A stretch of DNA of 41,354 bases from a virus: IMG/VR virus record IMGVR_UViG_3300030106_002199, positions 1 through 41,354 of that record. One strand, 5' to 3'. Position numbers and translations under genes: made by a program. Positions 29,359 through 37,620 of the stretch are shown piece after piece. Position 1 is the stretch's first letter; each line of letters opens with the position of its first letter. The notes below the pieces were generated by a model. That model was not told the origin of the DNA, searched no databases, and worked only from the letters and a program-made list of their open reading frames with translations.

Positions 29359-30176
29359 TTAACATTATTAGCAGTTTCAGGATAAGCCGTAGCTAATATT
29401 ACTCTTTGCCAATGCTTATCGAATCTATTTTTAATATCGTCAATAACATTTTGTGACCACCTCATATTAGCACGGTGGTTTTTATTAAAATTATTTGTTT
29501 GGGTAAAAGTTCCATAATGACGTTCTAATACGAAATGTTTTTCTAATAAGTCTTTTAATTCTTGATAGCCCCACTCATAAACATGATCTTTAGGTAATTT
29601 ATCATTAGACCCATCGTGGTTAGGTGTTGATATATATGCAATACCTCCTGGACGTAGCTTTCTAGCAGAAGCCTCAATCCACGGTTCGATAAACTCTCTC
29701 CCCATATGTTCTATAACTTCCGTTGTCATAAAGACATCTATAGATTCATCTTCTACTGGAGGTTCAGGATTAGTTGTTAAATCTTGTAGAACTATTTGAC
29801 CTCTATTAGAAGTCATAGTTTTAAACCACTGGTGTTCTGTAACAGGAAGATCATCGTCTACCCACCAATCATCTAAACATGCTGGATCTATATCCATACC
29901 AACATAACTATTTACAATCTCTGACTTAGTAGAAACAAAGGCTTTATATAAATAACGAAGTGTCCATATTTCCCCACAACCTATTTCTAATATATCAACA
30001 GGTCTTCCAAGAGTTTTAGCTTTATCCATTATTAGTTGTCCCATCTTACAAAAACGACTAATATGAGCTAACTCATCTGGTCTCCAGTTTGCCAGTGTCC
30101 CTGCACTTGCTATATCCATTCTTGTGTTTTTAGAGTTATTTGCATTTACTGCAAGTTTTCTTCTTATCGAAGCCAT
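29337..30176 (-). CDS. Class I SAM-dependent methyltransferase
   Basis: 279 residues. Motif I is VDILEIGCGEIW (about 60-71); an acidic end of strand 2 is YVGMDIDPACLDD; motif III-IV are IVLQDLT and ESIDVFMTTEVIEHM; RKLRPGGIAYISTPNH is the post-motif. The N-terminus is basic (IRRKLAVNANN). This is the small-molecule/UbiE-like class, not a DNA adenine or cytosine C5 enzyme (no DPPY or PCQ). In this cassette it could methylate an intermediate or side chain of the modified base. Alternative: an enzyme acting on host metabolites. Confidence 0.78.
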   Translation of the reverse strand: MASIRRKLAVNANNSKNTRMDIASAGTLANWRPDELAHISRFCKMGQLIMDKAKTLGRPVDILEIGCGEIWTLRYLYKAFVSTKSEIVNSYVGMDIDPACLDDWWVDDDLPVTEHQWFKTMTSNRGQIVLQDLTTNPEPPVEDESIDVFMTTEVIEHMGREFIEPWIEASARKLRPGGIAYISTPNHDGSNDKLPKDHVYEWGYQELKDLLEKHFVLERHYGTFTQTNNFNKNHRANMRWSQNVIDDIKNRFDKHWQRVILATAYPETANNVNWHLRKK

Positions 30177-30185
30177 TGCTTTCTC

Positions 30186-30584
30186 CTATTCATAGTTGAT
30201 GTAGTTATTTGCTAACATTGTTTTATGGTAGTGCTTATATATTCTGTCAACAGGTTGAGTAGTTTGAAGTTTCTTACTCTTTTTTATAATAGGAAAAAAG
30301 TCTTCAATACTTACAGGCTTTCCATGTTTCTTTAATATATCTAATATCACTAACATTTGTGATGCACCCTTTTCTGGGTGCTTATTATAAACAATTACTG
30401 CCTCTGGGTCAAATCTGTATAAAGATTTTTTTACTTCCTCAGAGTTAGAACTTTGTTTAATAACTTTTTGTCTCCAGTTAACTGCTTCTTCAAGTTCTTC
30501 TGGGTGCCAAAATCGAAAACATCCAGGCATATACTCTTGCCAATAGCCGTCAGGAAAAGTAATCTTTGATTTTTTATCTGTCAT
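30186..30584 (-). CDS. Protein with C-terminal winged helix, paralogue C
   Basis: 132 residues. The N-terminus is FPDGYWQEYMPGCFRFWHPE, a separate small domain. The C-terminal 60 residues, MLVILDILKKHGKPVSIEDF ... TTQPVDRIYKHYHKTMLANN, match the winged-helix domain of genes 16417 and 17079. It stands at the head of the base-modification and polymerase operon with its own promoter-like leader (TTTATACTATCATAATATAG upstream). It may be an early transcriptional regulator or a replication accessory. Function unproven. Confidence 0.6.
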   Translation of the reverse strand: MTDKKSKITFPDGYWQEYMPGCFRFWHPEELEEAVNWRQKVIKQSSNSEEVKKSLYRFDPEAVIVYNKHPEKGASQMLVILDILKKHGKPVSIEDFFPIIKKSKKLQTTQPVDRIYKHYHKTMLANNYINYE

Positions 30585-30596
30585 ATTCTAACTTTC

Positions 30597-30632
30597 TAAA
30601 AATTTACTATATTATGATAGTATAAATAATTT
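30597..30632 (-). promoter_or_regulatory. Promoter-like leader of the modification/polymerase operon
   Basis: The minus strand has TTATTTATACTATCATAATA TAGTAAATTTTTAGAAAG (given in two parts) just ahead of ATG 30584. TATACT and TATAAT-like boxes precede the TTAGAAAG leader. No terminator is seen before it, so readthrough from the helicase gene is possible. Confidence 0.45.
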
Positions 30633-30653
30633 ATTGTATAAAGAAAAAACTAC

Positions 30654-32156
30654 TCATATCATAAAGTATTTATTGGTAACTGGCTGAACGATATGTAAGT
30701 TTTGTTTAGCCCTAGTTAAACCTACATAAAAAACTCTAGTGTCATCGTCAGGATCTTTTTCATAAGCCCTCCAAGTTCTATGAGGCATATCTGTCATAAG
30801 AACAACATTATCTGCCTCACCCCCTTTTGCAGAATGTATTGTAGATAAAGTAATTCTTGGCTTTTTAGTTATCTTTTCACCTAATCTTAACATAGCCAAA
30901 ATATAACTTCTTTCATGAACAGATAACCCAGTAAACATATCGTGCCATATTTTAGGTTCAGGAAGTTCTGCTAATTGTTGTACTTCTTTTAATGTTAATT
31001 TTTGTGAGGGATCAATATTAACAAATGCTTTTCTTTTTGATCCTCTTATATAAGGAACTAATTCTTCTGCTTGATCAGGAAAGATAAACAACCCTTTTCT
31101 TAAATTTTCCCAGTTTTTTACTGCCTCTATCTTTTTCTTAGAAATAGATGGATTATTCTTTCTTTCGAAATATACACCAAGACCTCTACAATGTGCTTCT
31201 ATTTCATTTAATAAATAGTTAGAACGAGATAGTATTAACCATTGACCAGAGGAGATATCAATATGTTCGAAACTTGCTTCGGTGATTACATTACCAGCCT
31301 CTTCCCTCGGACTCCAAGTTTTTTGTGTTCTTGTCTTAATACGACCTATCACTTTATTAGCTACACTAAAAACACTCTGAGGGATTCTATAACTCTTTTC
31401 CAAAATTCTAGCATCGTTAGAGATATTAATCAAGAAGTTTACGTCTGCCCCTGCCCATCTAAAGATAGCTTGATCATCATCACCAGCAATGTAGACTCTC
31501 TTAGATTTTTGTGCGAGTATCTTTACTAATTTCCATTGTAAAGGACATAAGTCTTGTGCTTCGTCTACAAACATAACATCTAAACTAGGTGCAAGTTCCT
31601 TTTGTACACACATATCAAGCATATCAGTAAAGTCGTATAACCCTCTTGCTTGTTTAAATTGATACAAGCCTTTTGAAAACCGTTCTAATGTATGCCAATC
31701 TATATCTTCGTCATAATGTTCTTGCCACTCGGCTCTTAAATCATGACACTTTAATCTTGCTAATCCTTCTACGAACTTTAACTTATCATCTTTCGATAAA
31801 AGAGAAATAGATCCTTCTTCTAGGTTTATATCACCTGTTAAACGTAAACCCATAATATCATTAAACTCTTTATAGTTTGAACGATCCATGACCGAAGTAC
31901 GAGATAGCCCTAACATTCGGTAACATAAAGAATGTAAAGTTCTAAAATTAGGAATATCTTTTCCTGATAAAGAGAACCTGTTCATTGTTCTTTCTTTACC
32001 CTCGTCAGATGCTTTCTTTGTAAAAGCAAAATAACCTATTCTATCTGGAGGTGTTCCTTTTTGCATCTCCATTTCAATTAAGTTAAGAATAGTTGTAGTC
32101 TTTCCAGTTCCTGGAGGTCCAAGAATAATAGACCAAGTAGAAGGATCAACACTCAA
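30654..32156 (-). CDS. SF1 DNA helicase, UvrD/Rep-like
   Basis: 500 residues. Walker A GPPGTGKTT (13-21), Walker B VDEAQD (197-202), GDDDQAIFRW (225-234), STIHSAKGGEADNVVL (late) and FYVGLTRAKQ near the C-terminus are motifs I, II, III, V and VI of an SF1 3'-5' helicase. It is shorter than UvrD, closer to compact phage forms. It is coupled to the primase by a 4-base overlap, so both likely work at the fork with PolA. No DnaB-type helicase is in the window, so this may be the replicative helicase. Confidence 0.88.
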   Translation of the reverse strand: MSVDPSTWSIILGPPGTGKTTTILNLIEMEMQKGTPPDRIGYFAFTKKASDEGKERTMNRFSLSGKDIPNFRTLHSLCYRMLGLSRTSVMDRSNYKEFNDIMGLRLTGDINLEEGSISLLSKDDKLKFVEGLARLKCHDLRAEWQEHYDEDIDWHTLERFSKGLYQFKQARGLYDFTDMLDMCVQKELAPSLDVMFVDEAQDLCPLQWKLVKILAQKSKRVYIAGDDDQAIFRWAGADVNFLINISNDARILEKSYRIPQSVFSVANKVIGRIKTRTQKTWSPREEAGNVITEASFEHIDISSGQWLILSRSNYLLNEIEAHCRGLGVYFERKNNPSISKKKIEAVKNWENLRKGLFIFPDQAEELVPYIRGSKRKAFVNIDPSQKLTLKEVQQLAELPEPKIWHDMFTGLSVHERSYILAMLRLGEKITKKPRITLSTIHSAKGGEADNVVLMTDMPHRTWRAYEKDPDDDTRVFYVGLTRAKQNLHIVQPVTNKYFMI

Positions 32157-33685
32157 AATGGATCCTCCCCCATATTTGGTAATTCGTAGCCCTCATCTTG
32201 TGCTTTAAATTCTGGGACATACCAAACTGTTACACCTTTACCTTTTACATGAAAGAAATGATCCCCACCTCCCAGTTCTCTGAGTCGTGCAGCAATATGG
32301 TTTCTTCCATAATCTCTAAACTGTTGTCGACTAAAATAGTCTATTAAATCTTTTAATCTAAAAAAAGTTTTACTTTCTTCTGTCCAAGGCTTTCCTAATA
32401 ATAATTCATCTCTTGATTGAGCCTGTGCTCTCTCAGTACAAAAGGATTCTAAAAGCTCTTTAAATTGACCATGAACAGATACATCTTCTGGAACTTCGAT
32501 TATAGATACACTATCTAATAATTGTTGAACGACGGTTCTCCAGTTATTTTGTCTCATAGTTAAAGGCATAAAGTTTAACTCGTCCATGCATCTTCTTTGG
32601 AACTTAGTTTGGTTTTGTAGTTCATCTGTAGTTAACTCTATTCGATGACCCTCTACATCTAAAAACCATATAGGTGGTGTTGAATCTTGTTTTTGTAGGT
32701 TACTAAATTGTGGTAAGCCCCCAGAAGAACCAACGCCATACTCACAAGTTCTACAAACTGCAGCATTACAATGTGAGGCTATAGGCTGATCATTACATTT
32801 ATATTGATAATCTTTATTACTTAATGCTTTTATAACTGCTAAAACTTCTGAAGCACCAAGTGGTGGCTTCATATATTGAAAGTTCTTTTCTTCTACTTTT
32901 TTCTCCCAATCGTCAGAAAACTTTTTTCTTAAAAATACACCAACGTCAAATAAACCATTATTCCTAGTTCCTTCAGGAAAGCCCATACTACATAGTATTT
33001 TTAAACAAGGTGGTGCACCTTCTAAATCTTTATCAGCCATATCAGCAGAGATAATTTTTAAACTTTCTAATTCTGCTTTAGTTATCGTCTTTTGTTTTGC
33101 ATATTCTATAAACTCATTTAAATCTGTTATAGCTACACCTGTATCATCATGAGCATAACGAGTAGTCCTCTTTCCACCAAAATATGGCATATTTAAAGTG
33201 CTACCTCTATCACCTTTTTCTAATAAAAGTTTTGTTTGTTTAGGAAATATCTCTGCCGTTGCATAACCTAACACAGAAGCAATATCTTTTAGTTTATGTT
33301 GAACGATAGCACAACTTACAGGTTCACTAAGAAATACAAATATGTGTGCACCACCAGATTTAGAACGAGCAACTACAAATGGTAATTTATTTGTTTTTAT
33401 AAATTTAGTTACTAAATCACTATGATTTAAAGGATATTGATCAATATCAATAGCCCCCCATGTACAAGTATTAGTTTCCGTAATCGGTATTATACCAAGA
33501 GAATTTTTACCCTCTAAATGGTTTTTCCATAATTCTTGTAGCCGAAGATCATCTATGTCTTCAGATATAATTCTATATCGACCTTTTTCTTTTCCTACAC
33601 CATTTCCCTCTTCTGGAGCATATGAACCATATGCCTTTCTCAACCCAGAAAAAAGAGTAGCAAAATCTTTTACTATTTTAGTCAT
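32153..33685 (-). CDS. AEP-type primase (TOTE-like)
   Basis: 510 residues. CTWGAIDIDQYP holds the catalytic D80 and D82, and FVVARSKSGGAHIFVFLS the SxH motif (S110, H114) of archaeo-eukaryotic primases of the TOTE type. A second part has CLKILCSMGFPEGTRNNGLF and FDVGVFLRKKF, a PriCT-like helical domain, then CNDQPIASHCNAAVCRTC, a four-Cys zinc site. It makes RNA/DNA primers for PolA. It differs from DnaG, which is not encoded here. The C-terminus has a winged-helix-like stretch (FRLKDLIDYFSRQQFRDYGR). Confidence 0.82.
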   Translation of the reverse strand: MTKIVKDFATLFSGLRKAYGSYAPEEGNGVGKEKGRYRIISEDIDDLRLQELWKNHLEGKNSLGIIPITETNTCTWGAIDIDQYPLNHSDLVTKFIKTNKLPFVVARSKSGGAHIFVFLSEPVSCAIVQHKLKDIASVLGYATAEIFPKQTKLLLEKGDRGSTLNMPYFGGKRTTRYAHDDTGVAITDLNEFIEYAKQKTITKAELESLKIISADMADKDLEGAPPCLKILCSMGFPEGTRNNGLFDVGVFLRKKFSDDWEKKVEEKNFQYMKPPLGASEVLAVIKALSNKDYQYKCNDQPIASHCNAAVCRTCEYGVGSSGGLPQFSNLQKQDSTPPIWFLDVEGHRIELTTDELQNQTKFQRRCMDELNFMPLTMRQNNWRTVVQQLLDSVSIIEVPEDVSVHGQFKELLESFCTERAQAQSRDELLLGKPWTEESKTFFRLKDLIDYFSRQQFRDYGRNHIAARLRELGGGDHFFHVKGKGVTVWYVPEFKAQDEGYELPNMGEDPF

Positions 33686-33908
33686 TATGTCTGCGATTAT
33701 GTAAAAATGAAGTTGGTATTTTATTTACTTTACCATAATCTTGTTCTCTTAAAGCCCTTGGATCATCTTCAAACCGTTCATGTTCTTCTAATTCTACAGG
33801 AGTTTTCTTTGCATTATCCTTCCATAATTTTCTCTGTAAATCAACTATAGAATTTCTATATCTATAACCTTTTGATCTACCCTTAATTTTGCTATAGCTT
33901 GTAGTCAT
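33678..33908 (-). CDS. Small basic hypothetical protein
   Basis: 76 residues, basic (SYSKIKGRSKGYRYRNSIVD; ELEEHERFEDDPRALREQDY). It overlaps the primase by 8 bases, so it may be its partner. No known motif; the strong charge segregation suggests an unstructured linker-type DNA-binding protein. Function unknown. Confidence 0.55.
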   Translation of the reverse strand: MTTSYSKIKGRSKGYRYRNSIVDLQRKLWKDNAKKTPVELEEHERFEDDPRALREQDYGKVNKIPTSFLHNRRHND

Positions 33909-33927
33909 ATCTTTCTCCGAATGGTAA

Positions 33928-33947
33928 AAGGGGGCTTTCGCCCCCTT
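33928..33947 (-). terminator. Rho-independent terminator
   Basis: The minus strand forms AAGGGGGC-GAAA-GCCCCCTT with a TTTTACC tract after it, 3 bases past the SSB-like stop. It separates the SSB-like gene from the small basic gene and primase. Confidence 0.8.
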
Positions 33948-33949
33948 GA

Positions 33950-34738
33950 TTAAAACGGTACTTCGTCATCTTTAGGTGTTGAGTCTTCGTTAACTTCATC
34001 CTGTTTAACTTTTACATCACCAGCACGAATACTTTTCAAAAAGCGACTTGCTTCTAACATAAAGTTTTTCTCCTGTACAGGACCATCAAGACCAATAGAC
34101 CAACCGTACCATGCACCTCTATCATTTTGCTCAGGCATAGTTTTAGCTAAATAACGAAACATGAATAAAGGTGCTTCAACTAATTCACCTTTACTATTTT
34201 TTACACGTCTCTGTTTCATTTGGCTTAACCATTTTCTAGCTTTACCTAATTGAGTAGAGGACATGGCTATGACGGCTTGTTGCCATTCGGTTTCTTCTTT
34301 ATTAGTAACCATAACATAAAACTGTGCAGTTTCATCAATATAATTACCATTAGATAAAACAAGTCGATTAGACTCATTTCTAGTACATTCACTCAAGATA
34401 GTTCTTTCGTGATCTGGGTTTACTAATCCACCTCCAGCTTCTCTTGGCTTCCATTCGATATATTTTTTCTGATAGTAGACAGGAACAACAATAATTCCTT
34501 CTTCTCCACCGATAATATCACTAGTAACAGTATTAAGTATATCGCCTTCTTCAGCACCTTTAATATACTTTCCCTCTGATTTTTTTACTTGTGGACTACC
34601 AGATTGTAATATTCTGATAAATGGAATAGCAAAGTCTTCAGAACTTGTATCCTCAAAACCTGTACCATTAGCTAGTATCTCATCATCAATCGCTAAAATT
34701 GATGTTTCTTCTTTTCTTGCAACTGCTTTTTCTGACAT
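33950..34738 (-). CDS. SSB-like protein (acidic DDEVPF tail)
   Basis: 262 residues. IPFIRILQSGSPQVKKSEGK begins a beta-rich core, with IIVVPVYYQKKYIEWKPREA and YIDETAQFYVMVTNKEETEW. The C-terminus is acidic and ends KDDEVPF, like the DDDIPF tip by which bacterial SSB recruits partners. Family not identified, but position with primase, helicase and polymerase supports an ssDNA-binding role. The tip could equally be a protein-docking signal. The start has a GGAGGAC site. Confidence 0.7.
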   Translation of the reverse strand: MSEKAVARKEETSILAIDDEILANGTGFEDTSSEDFAIPFIRILQSGSPQVKKSEGKYIKGAEEGDILNTVTSDIIGGEEGIIVVPVYYQKKYIEWKPREAGGGLVNPDHERTILSECTRNESNRLVLSNGNYIDETAQFYVMVTNKEETEWQQAVIAMSSTQLGKARKWLSQMKQRRVKNSKGELVEAPLFMFRYLAKTMPEQNDRGAWYGWSIGLDGPVQEKNFMLEASRFLKSIRAGDVKVKQDEVNEDSTPKDDEVPF

Positions 34739-34748
34739 ATTGTCCTCC

Positions 34749-35309
34749 TTATTTATTTATTTTAGTTACAAACCCACTATAAAGACCAAAAGTAGTTACA
34801 GGAATATCTGTTCCTTTTTCCATTTGTTCTTTACAGAAAGAATTTAAAGTTGAGTGGTGAACTGACTCTTTAGTAGTAGTATCAATACCTAATGTATCAA
34901 GCTGACTTAATACTTCGGTAAATCTATTATCCCCTCTACCAAATTTACAGTTTATTTCTTTTTTAATAATTTCACCAAAACCATTATCATCTAACCAAGC
35001 ATGTGCTTCTTTTGCTCGGTCTTTTGATATATGAGCCCTTACGAAAGGTTCAACCTTAATTTTAGTTCCATCACTTAACTCAAAACTAGAAAGCCCTACC
35101 TCTGCTAAAAGATCAGGTATTTCTTGTTCGGAGATCATTCTTATCCTCTCCTTAAAAGTCTTAATCGACTCTTCATGGACTTTGACATCTTTTTGTCGTG
35201 CGATAAGTTCGTTTGCCAATCTGCTCAACCTGTTTAATTCATCAGGTGTTGCTTTGACATTTATGGTGTTTATAGCCTCACCACTGAGGATATCGTCAAG
35301 ATTGTTCAT
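34749..35309 (-). CDS. Conserved early phage protein, coiled coil
   Basis: 186 residues from ATG 35309 (MNNLDDILSGEAINTINVKA), preferred because GGAG is 6 bases upstream. Residues about 30-70 form a coiled coil (RLSRLANELIARQKDVKVHE); the rest contains FELSDGTKIKVEPFVRAHIS and WLDDNGFGEIIKKEI, a pattern common to phage early proteins next to SSB-like genes. Role unknown; possibly part of the replication assembly. Confidence 0.65.
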   Translation of the reverse strand: MNNLDDILSGEAINTINVKATPDELNRLSRLANELIARQKDVKVHEESIKTFKERIRMISEQEIPDLLAEVGLSSFELSDGTKIKVEPFVRAHISKDRAKEAHAWLDDNGFGEIIKKEINCKFGRGDNRFTEVLSQLDTLGIDTTTKESVHHSTLNSFCKEQMEKGTDIPVTTFGLYSGFVTKINK

Positions 35310-35646
35310 CATACTCTCCAAAGTATTTTAGGTTAATATTGATGGGAAGATACATTGCTTCTTGTCTATCCCACTTTAACATTTTAAACTTTCCAGCATT
35401 AATATGAGATGCAATACTACAGGCTATGCCTATTGCAGCAGGATCCCCCATTAATAATAGATAGTCTTCGTCTGAAAAACCATTTAAGCCTTCCCTTAGT
35501 CTTGCGACTGTCGGAGCAGAACTTAAAACGATTTGTCTGTTGGGTGGAAGTAAAACTTTAATATTACCAAATTTTCTAGCACCAGATATATTCTTAGTAC
35601 CGAAATCTTGTACAACATATACAGTTGCTTGTTTTGTATTTTCCAT
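35296..35646 (-). CDS. Conserved early phage protein
   Basis: 116 residues. ATVYVVQDFGTKNISGARKF, VLLPPNRQIVLSSAPTVARL and LLLMGDPAAIGIACSIASHI, a small alpha/beta protein of unknown role that begins the leftward early operon. It overlaps the next gene by 14 bases. Similar proteins appear at the head of replication modules in other phages (from memory). Confidence 0.6.
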   Translation of the reverse strand: MENTKQATVYVVQDFGTKNISGARKFGNIKVLLPPNRQIVLSSAPTVARLREGLNGFSDEDYLLLMGDPAAIGIACSIASHINAGKFKMLKWDRQEAMYLPININLKYFGEYDEQS

Positions 35647-35947
35647 TCTACTTTCTCCTAACTTTTACTATACTATACTTTATTAATATAATAATAAACC
35701 TTTATTTTATGCAACATAGTCATGTTTAAAAGTTTTTATTATTTTATTTTTAAAAAAGCTCGTCATAATCTCATAATATCATAAGAATGTAGTTAAGCCT
35801 TTGTTTTTACTATATAACTGCTCTATGAGATTTTATTTTACATTATCATAGATAATGGGTCGTAAGGAACTTTTTTCATAACTTTTATATATCTCACTAG
35901 ATATTTATATAGTATATTAATTTTTAGAAAGAAGAAGGAGACATATT
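35647..35947. promoter_or_regulatory. Divergent promoter region
   Basis: No gene. Leftward: AGTATAGTATAGTAAAAG before the GGAGAAAG leader of 35646. Rightward: TTTATATAGTATATTAATTTTTAGAAAGAAG (in parts: TATATAGTATATTA, then TTTTTAGAAAGAAGAAGGAG) before TTG 35948. The central portion carries the duplicated element copy B (35761-35877). The adjacent XRE regulator at 37390 is the natural candidate to bind here. Confidence 0.65.
35761..35877 (+). promoter_or_regulatory. Duplicated intergenic element, copy B
   Basis: Plus-strand blocks CGTCATAATCTCATAATATC (35761-35780), TTTGTTTTTACTATATAACTG (35800-35820, in parts TTTGTTTT and ATATAACTG), and TCATAGATAATGGGTCG (35846-35862) with a following T run. 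They match copy A upstream of terS in order and orientation relative to the downstream gene. Copy B lacks the 8-base tandem duplication in block 1. Confidence 0.55.
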
Positions 35948-37402
35948 TTGTTTACGTTCAAAACTAGACCGTATAAACATCAGCTTAATGCATTAAAAGA
36001 ATCTTGTAATAAAGATGAATATGCATTGCTTATGGATATGGGAACTGGTAAATCGAAAGTCTTAATAGACACTATAGCTTATCTATATGACACTGGAAAA
36101 ATTAATTCAGCGTTTATATTAGCACCAAAAGGTGTTTATAAAAACTGGGTAGGGCAAGAAATACCTAATCATCTTCCTAACCATATAGAACATAAGATGG
36201 CATATTGGTCTTCACCATTAACAGAAAAAGTAAAAAAAGAAATAGAAGCAATATGGAAACCAGATTTTGATTTACAAATATTTGTAATGAACATTGAAGC
36301 TCTGTCTACTAAGAAAGGTTTAGAGATAGCCAAAAGATTTATCTTTAATCACAAAAATGGAATACATAACGAAGGCACATTATTAGCAATAGATGAATCT
36401 ACTGTAATAAAAAACCATAGGGCAAAAAGAACTAAGAATGCAATAGAGTTAGGAAAGTTAGCGAAGTATAAAAGAATATTAACAGGTTCACCAATAACTA
36501 AATCACCTTTAGATCTATATTCGCAGTTTGCTTTTTTAAGTGAAGAACTATTAGGATTTAGATCGTATTATTCTTTTTGTGCAAGATTTGCAGATATGAT
36601 AAAAAGATCTGCAGGATCTCATCAGTATAATCAAATATTAGGTTTTCGTAATTTAGACGAATTAACAGAACTAATAAAGCCTCATTCTTTTAGAGTAACA
36701 AAAGAACAATGTTTGGATTTACCAGAAAAAATTTATACTCGTAGAGTTATAGAACTAACCCCTGAGCAAAAAAAGATTTATCAGGATATGAAGAAGAATG
36801 CAGTTACCCAATTAGATAATATGGAACAAGTTACTGCAAACGCAGTTATAACACAACTATTAAGACTTCATCAAATAAGTTGTGGTTTTGTAAATACAGA
36901 CGATGGCTCTTCTGTTGAAATAAATAATAATCGACTATCTGAATTAATAAGTATATTAGAAGAAGTAAATGGAAAAGCTCTAATATGGGCGAATTATAGA
37001 CACGATATACAAAAGATAGAACAAGAGCTTAGTCGTATTTATGGTGAAAACTCTGTAAGGAGTTATTATGGTGATACTCCAGGAGAAGAAAGACAACAGA
37101 TTGTAGAACAGTTTCAAACTGATGATACTTTACGTTTCTTCGTAGGACAACCAAGAACTGGAGGTTTTGGTCTTACTCTAACGGCTGCTAATACAGTAAT
37201 TTATTATAGTAATAGTTATGATCTTGAGATAAGATTGCAATCAGAAGATAGAGCACATAGAATAAGTCAAACATCGAAAGTAACATATATTGATTTAGTT
37301 GCAGAAAAAACTGTAGACGAAATTATAGTAAAATCGTTAAGACAAAAAATAAACTTAGCTACCCAAGTTTTAGGAGAGGACTGGAAAAAATGGCTGATAT
37401 AA
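35948..37402 (+). CDS. SNF2-family DNA helicase/translocase
   Basis: 484 residues from TTG 35948 (GAAGGAG 8 bases upstream). Motif I is MDMGTGKSKV, motif II LAIDESTVIKN, motif III RILTGSPIT, and motif V/VI are FGLTLTAANTVIYYS and EDRAHRISQ, a superfamily 2 SNF2/SWI2 ATPase. The length is that of the core only. Such phage enzymes move on duplex DNA, remodel protein-DNA complexes or aid replication and recombination. It leads the only plus-strand operon. Confidence 0.85.
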   Translation: MFTFKTRPYKHQLNALKESCNKDEYALLMDMGTGKSKVLIDTIAYLYDTGKINSAFILAPKGVYKNWVGQEIPNHLPNHIEHKMAYWSSPLTEKVKKEIEAIWKPDFDLQIFVMNIEALSTKKGLEIAKRFIFNHKNGIHNEGTLLAIDESTVIKNHRAKRTKNAIELGKLAKYKRILTGSPITKSPLDLYSQFAFLSEELLGFRSYYSFCARFADMIKRSAGSHQYNQILGFRNLDELTELIKPHSFRVTKEQCLDLPEKIYTRRVIELTPEQKKIYQDMKKNAVTQLDNMEQVTANAVITQLLRLHQISCGFVNTDDGSSVEINNNRLSELISILEEVNGKALIWANYRHDIQKIEQELSRIYGENSVRSYYGDTPGEERQQIVEQFQTDDTLRFFVGQPRTGGFGLTLTAANTVIYYSNSYDLEIRLQSEDRAHRISQTSKVTYIDLVAEKTVDEIIVKSLRQKINLATQVLGEDWKKWLI

Positions 37403-37620
37403 TTGAAAATTTTAAAGATATAAGAAAATATAAAAGCTATACTCAAAAAGAATTAGCTGATGGTACAGGTGTTAGTGAGATAGCTATATACACTTGGGAA
37501 TCTAAAATGAGGCAACCTACCCTGAGTAACTTTAATAAAGTTTTAAATAAAATGGGATTTGAATTACATATTAGACCAATAGAACGAGTATCATATGATG
37601 AGGTAAGCAATGGATATTAA
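37390..37620 (+). CDS. XRE-type helix-turn-helix regulator
   Basis: 76 residues. KSYTQKELADGTGVSEIAIY then TWESKMRQPTLSNFNKVLNK is a Cro/CI-type HTH with recognition helix SEIAIYTWE. The short C-terminus has no dimerisation domain. It overlaps the SNF2 gene by 13 bases and the lysozyme by 11. Probable targets are its own divergent region and possibly the similar element upstream of terS. Confidence 0.8.
   Translation: MADIIENFKDIRKYKSYTQKELADGTGVSEIAIYTWESKMRQPTLSNFNKVLNKMGFELHIRPIERVSYDEVSNGY

Noticed and set aside
31250-31300. GTTCGAA-type sequences suggesting a tRNA T-arm.
   Set aside because: Inside the helicase coding frame, with no acceptor stem or anticodon arm around it; no tRNA gene found in the window.
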